Of a stretch of DNA of 39,050 bases, positions 10,319 through 17,956 are shown piece after piece. The notes beneath the pieces were generated by a model, which did no database searches, was not told where the DNA came from, and saw only the letters and a program-made list of their open reading frames with translations. A program made the translations under genes and the position numbers. Every line of letters starts with the position of its first letter. Within the stretch, counting starts at the first letter, position 1. The DNA comes from Flavobacteriales bacterium (lineage in GTDB: Bacteria > Bacteroidota > Bacteroidia > Flavobacteriales > Flavobacteriaceae). Where the stretch lies: contig QIJL01000029.1 of assembly GCA_003232435.1 (NCBI GenBank), forward strand, positions 1-39,050. Reading direction: 5' to 3'.

Positions 10319-11539
10319 CTATCTGACCTTTAAAGTCACGATAGACAGAATTGCCAAGACGATACTAATAATCCAAAAACGGGTTACGATCTTGCTTTCG
10401 TGATATCCTTTTTTTTGATAATGGTGGTGCAAGGGCGCCATCAAAAAAATACGCTTGCCTTCACCCAATCTTTTCTTCGTGTATTTGAAATAACCTACTT
10501 GCACCATAACGGAAACCGATTCCGCGAGGAATATTCCACATAGAATGACAAGCAATAATTCTTTTCTTACGATAATCGCGATTACGGCTATGACCCCGCC
10601 TATGGCAAGACTTCCGGTATCTCCCATAAATACTTGAGCAGGAAAAGCGTTGTACCACAAGAACCCTATCAGGGCGCCTGCAAATGCAGTGATGAAAACA
10701 AGAAGTTCACCTGCACCACTTATGTACATGATATCGAGGTATTCTGAAAAAATGATATTACCCGAAACCCACGAAAAAATACCTAACGTAAATACTATTA
10801 TCGCCGATGATCCGGCCGCCAAGCCATCTATACCATCCGTTAGGTTTGCACCATTGGAAACCGCCGTGACTATTAAAATGACTATAGGTATGAACAACAA
10901 CCAAGCGTATTCTTTTGCCCCTTCACCTGCCCATGAAATAAGGCTACTGTAATCCAGCTCATTGTTTTTGATAAAAGGAACTGTGGTCATTGTGGATTTT
11001 ATGTCTTTTCCTTTAACCTCTTCCACGGTAAATTGCTCGGTTATGATAGTCTTGCCATGCTCTCGCATAGTAACCTCAGGGTGGAAGTACAAGGTCAAAC
11101 CTACTATTAGACCTAAGACAACCTGGCCAATTACCTTGAACCTGCCTTTTAGGCCCTTTTTATTTTTTTTGAGTATTTTGATATAATCATCTACGAAACC
11201 TATTATACCCATCCAAATAATGGTGACGATCAATAGAATGATATAGATGTTCATAATATCGGCGAACAGCAGTACTGGGATCAAAGTGGCCATGATGATG
11301 ATCAATCCGCCCATGGTCGGCGTGCCCGATTTTTGTTGCTGCCCTTCCAAGCCTAGGTCACGAATGGTCTCCCCAATTTGTTTGCGCTGTAGAAAAAGTA
11401 TTATTCTTTTACCGTAGGCCGTGGCCAAAATCAAGGAAAGCAGCACGGCCATAGCTGCCCTGAATGTCTGAAACTGAAACAGACTTGCGCCCGGCACCTG
11501 ATACTCATTTTCTAAATATTCGAACAGATAATATAACAT
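10319..11539 (-). CDS. mraY: Phospho-N-acetylmuramoyl-pentapeptide transferase
   Basis: [32 protein letters not shown] motifs. Confidence 0.98.
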   Translation of the reverse strand: MLYYLFEYLENEYQVPGASLFQFQTFRAAMAVLLSLILATAYGKRIILFLQRKQIGETIRDLGLEGQQQKSGTPTMGGLIIIMATLIPVLLFADIMNIYIILLIVTIIWMGIIGFVDDYIKILKKNKKGLKGRFKVIGQVVLGLIVGLTLYFHPEVTMREHGKTIITEQFTVEEVKGKDIKSTMTTVPFIKNNELDYSSLISWAGEGAKEYAWLLFIPIVILIVTAVSNGANLTDGIDGLAAGSSAIIVFTLGIFSWVSGNIIFSEYLDIMYISGAGELLVFITAFAGALIGFLWYNAFPAQVFMGDTGSLAIGGVIAVIAIIVRKELLLVILCGIFLAESVSVMVQVGYFKYTKKRLGEGKRIFLMAPLHHHYQKKGYHESKIVTRFWIISIVLAILSIVTLKVR

Positions 11540-11558
11540 GCCTTATCTGGTTTACACT

Positions 11559-13025
11559 TTATTTATTCAAGCTGTCTAAATAGCCCTTGATAATCTTAAA
11601 ATCGTCGAAATCAATGCGCTTGCCATTGGTTTCTTGATAGGTTTCGTGGCCTTTACCGGCGACCAAAATGATATCCTTTGCCAGTGCCAATTGGCACGCT
11701 GCCTTGATGGCCTGATCTCGGTTTTCAATGGACAATACTTTTTGTTTATTCTGCATCTCGACCCCTGCCTCCATCTCTTCGATAATCGCCGAAGGAGATT
11801 CTGATCTCGGATTGTCAGATGTAAAAATGGCCTTGTTGCTCATCTCCGATGCGATATAACCCATAACCGGACGCTTAGAGCTGTCTCTGTCGCCACCACA
11901 CCCCACAACGGTGATGACGTTTTCATTTCCAGTTCTCAACGTGTTGATAGTTTCAAGCACGTTTTTTAGTGCATCCGGTGTATGGGCATAATCAACAATA
12001 GCCGTAATCTTGTCTTTCGATATAAAGTATTGAAACCTTCCATCTACATTATCCAATTCGCTCAGTAGACGAAGTGTTTCTAATTTTTCCAGTCCTAATA
12101 ATTCCGCGGTAGCGTAAATGGCCAACATATTATAGGCATTGAAATGCCCTATAAGCTTCGTCCATAGTTCGTTGTCATTGACTTTCAACAATTGGCCGTC
12201 GAACTGATTCTCCAAAACCTGCGCTCTATAATCGGCAAAGGTCTTCATAGCGTAAGTGAACTTCTTCGCCTTGGTATTTTGAAGCATTATCAAGCCGTTC
12301 TTATCATCGATATTGGTCAGCGCAAATGCCTTTTTATCGAGTTCATCGAACAATATTTTCTTAGTGTCGCGATATTCCGCGAAAGTCTTGTGGTAATCTA
12401 AATGATCATGTGAAAGATTGGTGAAAATCGCACCCTCGAAAACAAGGCCCTTGGTTCTTTTTTGGTGAATACCGTGTGAGCTGACTTCCATAAAGCAGAA
12501 CTCAACACCGGCTTCGTTCATCAAATCAAGGTGACGATTGATGGCCAAGGCATCGGGAGTTGTATGCATGGTAGGATATTCCTTATCATCAACCATTACT
12601 TTTATGGTGGATATCAAACCAACCTTGTAACCGGCCTTTTTGAAAAGTTGATATAACAGACTGCTAATAGTGGTCTTGCCATTAGTACCTGTTACGCCAA
12701 CCAGCTTTAAGTTTCTGGAAGGATTTTCATAAAAGTTGGATGCCATGATGGCCAAGGCCTCATTGCCATCACGAACCTGAACAAAAGTGACTTCGTTGAC
12801 CATCTCCGCCGGGAGTTCTTCACATACAATAATAGCCTTCGCTCCAGAAGCGATCGCTTTTTCGATATACTCATGACCATCGGTCACGGTACCTCGAACG
12901 GCGACAAAAACATCATCGAGACCAACTTTTCGGGAATCAAAACGTATCGAATTGACCATGATGTTGGTACTACCATTGACTGCAGTCAGGCCTACACCAT
13001 ATAGTATGTCTTTCAATATCTTCAC
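11559..13025 (-). CDS. murE: UDP-MurNAc-tripeptide synthetase MurE
   Basis: GVTGTNGKTTISSL; DNPRSESP (meso-DAP-type motif). Confidence 0.96.
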   Translation of the reverse strand: MKILKDILYGVGLTAVNGSTNIMVNSIRFDSRKVGLDDVFVAVRGTVTDGHEYIEKAIASGAKAIIVCEELPAEMVNEVTFVQVRDGNEALAIMASNFYENPSRNLKLVGVTGTNGKTTISSLLYQLFKKAGYKVGLISTIKVMVDDKEYPTMHTTPDALAINRHLDLMNEAGVEFCFMEVSSHGIHQKRTKGLVFEGAIFTNLSHDHLDYHKTFAEYRDTKKILFDELDKKAFALTNIDDKNGLIMLQNTKAKKFTYAMKTFADYRAQVLENQFDGQLLKVNDNELWTKLIGHFNAYNMLAIYATAELLGLEKLETLRLLSELDNVDGRFQYFISKDKITAIVDYAHTPDALKNVLETINTLRTGNENVITVVGCGGDRDSSKRPVMGYIASEMSNKAIFTSDNPRSESPSAIIEEMEAGVEMQNKQKVLSIENRDQAIKAACQLALAKDIILVAGKGHETYQETNGKRIDFDDFKIIKGYLDSLNK

Positions 13026-15028
13026 GAAAGTTCGAGTATTATTTTTTCAACCTTGTTTATGTCGGTCCCCTGTGAAATGGATTGTTTTTTGACTTTCCCA
13101 TTACCTCTAATCTCAACCTGCAATCCTAAGTTTTCCAAAATAGAGATGGCGTCCATACCGCTCATTCCCTTTACATTGGGTACACTATTATATTTTTTCT
13201 GAGCCTCGGCATAGTATTTTTGATATTCGTTTTCAAGCTTTTGATTTTCCGCTGTCATCAATTCGACTTCATTTACCAAAGGATTGTTCGCATAAATTTT
13301 TTGCGCGACCGATTTGAAAACCGGTCCTGCTACATCGGCTCCATAATAACCAACACTTTTATCAGGTTCATGAATCACCACAATGCATGAGTACTTCGGA
13401 TTTTCAGCAGGGAAGTAACCCGAGAAACTAGAGATGTAACCAAATTTGTCCGGATCCTTTGATGCATAGTTTTTTTGGGCCGTTCCCGTTTTGCCCGCCA
13501 TTGAGAAGTTGGCGGAATACAAGCTATGACCCGTACCATGCTTTTCGGAAACTACATTGGCTAATAATCGTTGAACTTTCTTGACGGTCTCTTGAGAACA
13601 GATCGCCGGATCGATAACTTCTTTTTCGAATTTATGTATTGTCGTATTCCATTCTTTTACCTCCTTTATCATTCGAGGTTTGACCATCTCCCCATCATTG
13701 GCAATGGCATTATAAAAAGTGAGTATTTGTAAAGGGGTCATTGACACTTCGTATCCGTAGGCCATTTGCGCCAACGAAAGACCAGACCACCCCTTTTCAC
13801 CCGGATACCGAATTACCGGCTCACCTTCTCCCTTTATAGGCAAGCCAAGCTCTTGGTGTAATTTCATTTTCCGTAAACGTTCGACATATTTTTCAGGATT
13901 ATCTTTATAACTAGTGTGAATCATTTTGGCGAAGGCGGTATTCGATGAAACTTCGAAGGCCTTAGCCATTGAAATTTTTCCGTAACCTCCGTGCTTGGAG
14001 TCTTTTATTTGGTGTCTATAAATTCGCCAGGATCCTTTTTCGGTATCGATGACCGTGCTTGTGTCGATAACTTTGTCTTCGAGCGCAGCAACCAAACTCA
14101 TTAACTTAAATGTAGAACCTGGTTCACTCGATTCACCAATGGCATAATTCAGTCGCTCATAATATTTGCCGTCTTTAGTTCTGCCTAAATTCGAGATTGC
14201 CTTGATTTCGCCCGTTTCGGTTTCCATAACGATTACGCAACCATGATCGGCATTGTATTTTTCCAATTGGCCTAAAAGTCCATGATGCGCGATATCCTGA
14301 ATATTGATGTCAATTGTTGAAATAACATCATAGCCATCTTTCGGCTCGATGATATTGTCAAGGCCTATAGGTTTCCATTGACCTTTTGCGATTTTTTGCT
14401 TCAGACGTCTGCCCTCAATACCTCGTAAATATTGTCCGAATGCACCTTCTAGACCAACTCTTGTAGCATAACCGTTTTCATCAAAGCGCTCGTAACCGAC
14501 ACTACGTTCCGCAATTTTCCCCAAAGGATGTTCGCGTACCGTTTTTTGCTCTATGATCAATCCACCTTGGTAAGGGCCTTTTTCGAACAATGGAAATCCT
14601 TTGACCGCCATATACTCGGAATAATCGATATTTCTGGCTATGAGGGCATACCTGTTCTTATTGGCCTTGGCCTTGCGAAAGACCTGTTGATAGTGTGAAG
14701 ACGATTTGCCCAGCAGCTTTGCCAAGGCCTCCGATAAAGGTTTGATATTTTCATTAAAATCGGAATCCTTGACCGTCTCCGCATCAAAACGGACCGTATA
14801 GCGTGAAACCGAAGTGGCCAAGAGACTACCATCATCGGAATATAGATTGCCGCGATTGGGCTCTATAGTGAACATTTTTTCGGTGCGCTTTTCGGCTAGG
14901 CTTCGATACTTATCACCATGAACCACTTGAATACTGACCAACTTGAAGACGACCGCGACCGCAAACAGAAACAATCCTGCTGTGACCACATATAAACGCT
15001 TTAATATTTTTTTTTCAGAAACCGGCAT
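13022..15028 (-). CDS. ftsI: Division-specific class B PBP / FtsI transpeptidase with C-terminal PASTA domain
   Basis: SSEPGSTFK, SSN, KTGTAQ transpeptidase motifs; C-terminal SVPNVKGMSGMDAISILENLGLQV PASTA. Confidence 0.95.
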   Translation of the reverse strand: MPVSEKKILKRLYVVTAGLFLFAVAVVFKLVSIQVVHGDKYRSLAEKRTEKMFTIEPNRGNLYSDDGSLLATSVSRYTVRFDAETVKDSDFNENIKPLSEALAKLLGKSSSHYQQVFRKAKANKNRYALIARNIDYSEYMAVKGFPLFEKGPYQGGLIIEQKTVREHPLGKIAERSVGYERFDENGYATRVGLEGAFGQYLRGIEGRRLKQKIAKGQWKPIGLDNIIEPKDGYDVISTIDINIQDIAHHGLLGQLEKYNADHGCVIVMETETGEIKAISNLGRTKDGKYYERLNYAIGESSEPGSTFKLMSLVAALEDKVIDTSTVIDTEKGSWRIYRHQIKDSKHGGYGKISMAKAFEVSSNTAFAKMIHTSYKDNPEKYVERLRKMKLHQELGLPIKGEGEPVIRYPGEKGWSGLSLAQMAYGYEVSMTPLQILTFYNAIANDGEMVKPRMIKEVKEWNTTIHKFEKEVIDPAICSQETVKKVQRLLANVVSEKHGTGHSLYSANFSMAGKTGTAQKNYASKDPDKFGYISSFSGYFPAENPKYSCIVVIHEPDKSVGYYGADVAGPVFKSVAQKIYANNPLVNEVELMTAENQKLENEYQKYYAEAQKKYNSVPNVKGMSGMDAISILENLGLQVEIRGNGKVKKQSISQGTDINKVEKIILELS

Positions 15029-15359
15029 TTGCCCTTTCTTTGTTTTGAGATTTAACTTTTATTTTTTTTGGAGGAATCTCCGAGGGGTACAACCCTTTTT
15101 CCAATAGCGATTGCGATATTGTCGATTCCAACTTCAATTGTTGCACATCTGAACGTATATCAACGAACTCGCTTCGCAATTCCTTGACTTCTTCGCTCAG
15201 AGCCGCAATCTTATGCACTTGAGTATCGGCACTATGAGAGCTTCCTATCATAATAGTGGCTAAAAAGGAAGTGAATATGATAAATAGCCAATTTTTGGGA
15301 GCGTCGCCGCTTACCAAGAATTTTCCTTTTAAAATGTCCAATATTCCGTCTTTCATCAT
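15015..15359 (-). CDS. ftsL: FtsL-like cell division membrane protein
   Basis: 114 aa, single TM followed by coiled coil, between rsmH and ftsI. Confidence 0.75.
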   Translation of the reverse strand: MMKDGILDILKGKFLVSGDAPKNWLFIIFTSFLATIMIGSSHSADTQVHKIAALSEEVKELRSEFVDIRSDVQQLKLESTISQSLLEKGLYPSEIPPKKIKVKSQNKERANAGF

Positions 15360-15371
15360 TCATCTTTTTTC

Positions 15372-15496
15372 ATTCCCTCGAAGGAGGGAATCTGTTCTTT
15401 CTTTGGTTCGGGGAATTTTTAAAGGCTTGCGCTTTCAACCCCTCCGTCTCCCCGCCGAAAAAGGCGGGGATCCACCTCCCCTCGTCTGAGGGGAGG
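15372..15496. repeat. Composite of three GC-rich hairpins (REP/BIME-like) in the rsmH-ftsL spacer
   Basis: ATTCCCTCGAAGGAGGGAAT (15372-15391); CCCCGCCGAAAAAGGCGGGG (15450-15469); CCTCCCCTCGTCTGAGGGGAGG (15475-15496). Confidence 0.75.
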
Positions 15497-15507
15497 AGCC
15501 ACCACGA

Positions 15508-15539
15508 TTCAACAGTTCAACATTTCAACATTTCAACTA
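15508..15539 (-). repeat. Octamer tandem array starting at the rsmH stop codon
   Basis: Minus strand TAGTTGAA ATGTTGAA ATGTTGAA CTGTTGAA (4 x 8 nt); TAG is the rsmH stop. Confidence 0.9.
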
Positions 15540-16448
15540 TCTGCGTTCCGCGATTCGGAGCTTGGCACTTCGCGCCCTATTATTCTTTGCTACTTCTTCT
15601 TTCGATGGAACGACCAACTTTCCCACTTTCTTGAAAGGCACATCTACATTTCCGTAAAAGTCCTTCTCTGCCTCACCTTCGAATTTTCCTTCCCGTATGA
15701 ACCTTTTTGCCAATCGATCTTCCAAAGAGTGGTAACTGATCAAGCTCAATCTTCCTCCGGGATCCAACAAATCAACACTTTGTTGTAAGAACTCTTCGAT
15801 TGCTACTAACTCTTGGTTCACCTCAATTCGAATCGCTTGGTATACCTGTGCGATTATTTTATGCTCTTTACTTTGCGGCAAAAACCTTTTCAAGACTTCC
15901 TTTAATCGCAAAGTGGTCTTAATCGGGTCATTTTCTCTTTCGTCAACTATAGTTCGTGCCATGGCATCGGCATTTCGCAATTCTCCGTACTGAAAAAGTA
16001 CCCTGCGCAAATCTTCATATTCATATGAATTGACCACATCAAAGGCCGACAATTCATTTTGCATGTTCATTCGCATATCGAGATCTGCGTCGAAGCGCGT
16101 CGAAAAACCACGTTCGGCTTTATCGAACTGATGCGACGAAACCCCGAAATCGGCCAAGATTCCGCCTACCTTCTGAATGCCATAGAACTTCAAAAACTGC
16201 TTTAGGTATCGAAAATTCTCATTGATAAGGGTAAATCTTGAATCATCGATCGTATTTTCAAATGCCTCATCATCCTGATCAAAAGCCAGCAATTTGCCAT
16301 CTGCACCCAACCGTTTCAGTATTTCATCGGAATGTCCTCCGCCACCGAAGGTTACATCCACATAAACTCCATTTTCCCTAATGTTTAGTCCGTCAACGGA
16401 CTCCTTCAACAATACCGGATTATGATATTTCGACATCGTCTCCGTCAT
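15537..16448 (-). CDS. rsmH: 16S rRNA (cytosine(1402)-N4)-methyltransferase RsmH (MraW)
   Basis: YHNPVLLKESVDGL, DVTFGGGGHS, ISYHSLEDRLAKRFIREG motifs. Confidence 0.97.
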   Translation of the reverse strand: MTETMSKYHNPVLLKESVDGLNIRENGVYVDVTFGGGGHSDEILKRLGADGKLLAFDQDDEAFENTIDDSRFTLINENFRYLKQFLKFYGIQKVGGILADFGVSSHQFDKAERGFSTRFDADLDMRMNMQNELSAFDVVNSYEYEDLRRVLFQYGELRNADAMARTIVDERENDPIKTTLRLKEVLKRFLPQSKEHKIIAQVYQAIRIEVNQELVAIEEFLQQSVDLLDPGGRLSLISYHSLEDRLAKRFIREGKFEGEAEKDFYGNVDVPFKKVGKLVVPSKEEVAKNNRARSAKLRIAERR

Positions 16449-16890
16449 CGCCCATTACCTCTTCCGCCAATGCGGCAAAATCTTCAGCCGTTTCATCCAA
16501 TACTTTCTCATAACTATCCTTGTCCCAGACTTCGACAATGTTTATGGCTGAGCTTAGCACGACTTCCTTAGAAATACCTGCGATAGCAACCAAATTCTTC
16601 GGAATCAGCAACCTGCCAGTCGAATCGATCTCGACCACCTTTACCCCGGCCGAAAACCTTCTTATAAAATCGTTGTTCTTCTTTTTGAACCGATTCTTTT
16701 TGTTCATCTTTTCCATCAAGATATTCCACTCTTCCATCGGATATAACTCCAAACAAGGTTGAAAAACCGATCTTTTGATCACAAAACCCTTGGTCAGAAT
16801 AGGCGACATCTGATTTTTTAGGGCAACCGGTAACATTACCCTACCTTTGGCATCGGCCTTACAATCGTATGTTCCAATAAAATTGATCAC
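16420..16890 (-). CDS. mraZ: Division/cell-wall cluster transcriptional regulator MraZ
   Basis: GTYDCKADAKGRVMLP and DSTGRLLIPKNL tandem AbrB/MraZ motifs. Confidence 0.95.
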   Translation of the reverse strand: MINFIGTYDCKADAKGRVMLPVALKNQMSPILTKGFVIKRSVFQPCLELYPMEEWNILMEKMNKKNRFKKKNNDFIRRFSAGVKVVEIDSTGRLLIPKNLVAIAGISKEVVLSSAINIVEVWDKDSYEKVLDETAEDFAALAEEVMGDDGDDVEIS

Positions 16891-16919
16891 TTTGCATTGG
16901 TTGGTTTACTAATAGAACT

Positions 16920-16927
16920 CAAATATA
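16920..16927 (-). promoter_or_regulatory. Bacteroidota-type -7 promoter element (TATATTTG, matches TAnnTTTG) upstream of mraZ
   Basis: Perfect TAnnTTTG match on the minus strand, about 30 nt before the mraZ start. Confidence 0.6.
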
Positions 16928-16937
16928 TAGATTTTAT

Positions 16938-16963
16938 TACCACATTTTACCACAAAATACCAC
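16938..16963 (-). promoter_or_regulatory. Three GTGGTA direct repeats at 10-bp spacing: putative MraZ boxes
   Basis: Minus strand GTGGTATTTTGTGGTAAAATGTGGTA just upstream of the -7 element of mraZ. Confidence 0.8.
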
Positions 16964-17155
16964 TTTTGTTTAAAAATTGGATGTTTTTGGTATGAGGATA
17001 TTATTTCTATTGGTTCGAAGACCATACTGGGGTATGTTAAAAATACCTGTATGACCACCTTAAATAAATAACCAAAAGTTAAAACATGTTTTTTTTCCAA
17101 AAAATCAGGTATCTTTAGCTAATCCCCTTCCGGCCTACTTTCTATAAAATAAAAT

Positions 17156-17215
17156 ATGGATAGATTCTTCTGGGTCTCCATAAAACGGGATATCCATTCG
17201 ACCAAAACCGCATAA
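17156..17215 (+). CDS. Possible 19-aa upstream ORF (MDRFFWVSIKRDIHSTKTA)
   Basis: ATG..TAA whose stop directly abuts the GTG start at 17216. Confidence 0.3.
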   Translation: MDRFFWVSIKRDIHSTKTA

Positions 17216-17956
17216 GTGATACAAATCCGTCCCATTTACATAATCTTTTTGTTCTTCCTCTTTTTATCGAACATCATTAACGGGCAGGTCAAAACTCACG
17301 AAGTTGATTTCTATAATTGGTTCGATGGCATTACCGGAATCGAAAATTCAGAACTGCACTACGGAATTGTATATGTTGAGAAGCATCGCACAAAAGGCAA
17401 GAAAACAAAGTTTTTTCCTGAGCCTGACTTTGTCTTGGGGTCGGTTGTTTTTGATGGTCAACCCTACACTGATCTCAACTTGAAATATGATGTGTATGAT
17501 GATGAGGTATTGATGCAGGTAGATAGACGATTAGGAGGCAGCATTTTACAACTTTACAAAGCCAAAGTCAATCGTTTTAACATCGGCGGTCATGATTTTA
17601 TAAAAATCAACGATTCAAAAATAAAATCCGGGTTTTACGAGGTTTCTTTGGAAAAGCCGCTGTTTTCCCTTTTGAAAAAACACCGAAAAAAACTGACAGA
17701 GTTATTGGGCAAAAAGTTGATTTTCTATGAATTTGAAGATGGCAAAAAGGAATGTTTTCTATATTATCAACAAAATTATCATCTCATAAAAAAAGTTTCC
17801 GACTTGACGGAGCTTTTTCCTGTACATACGGCACAATTGAAATCCTTCGATAAAAATCAAAATTCAAACTCCGATTTTGATTTGCTGTTAGAAGGGTTAT
17901 TGGTGCATTTAGATACTTTATTGCATAAAGAAACCGATAAAACAGACGAAAATTGA
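17216..17956 (+). CDS. Secreted protein of unknown function, first gene of a TonB-receptor operon
   Basis: 246 aa with signal peptide (IYIIFLFFLFLSNIINGQ); overlaps the next gene by 4 nt. Confidence 0.7.
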   Translation: MIQIRPIYIIFLFFLFLSNIINGQVKTHEVDFYNWFDGITGIENSELHYGIVYVEKHRTKGKKTKFFPEPDFVLGSVVFDGQPYTDLNLKYDVYDDEVLMQVDRRLGGSILQLYKAKVNRFNIGGHDFIKINDSKIKSGFYEVSLEKPLFSLLKKHRKKLTELLGKKLIFYEFEDGKKECFLYYQQNYHLIKKVSDLTELFPVHTAQLKSFDKNQNSNSDFDLLLEGLLVHLDTLLHKETDKTDEN

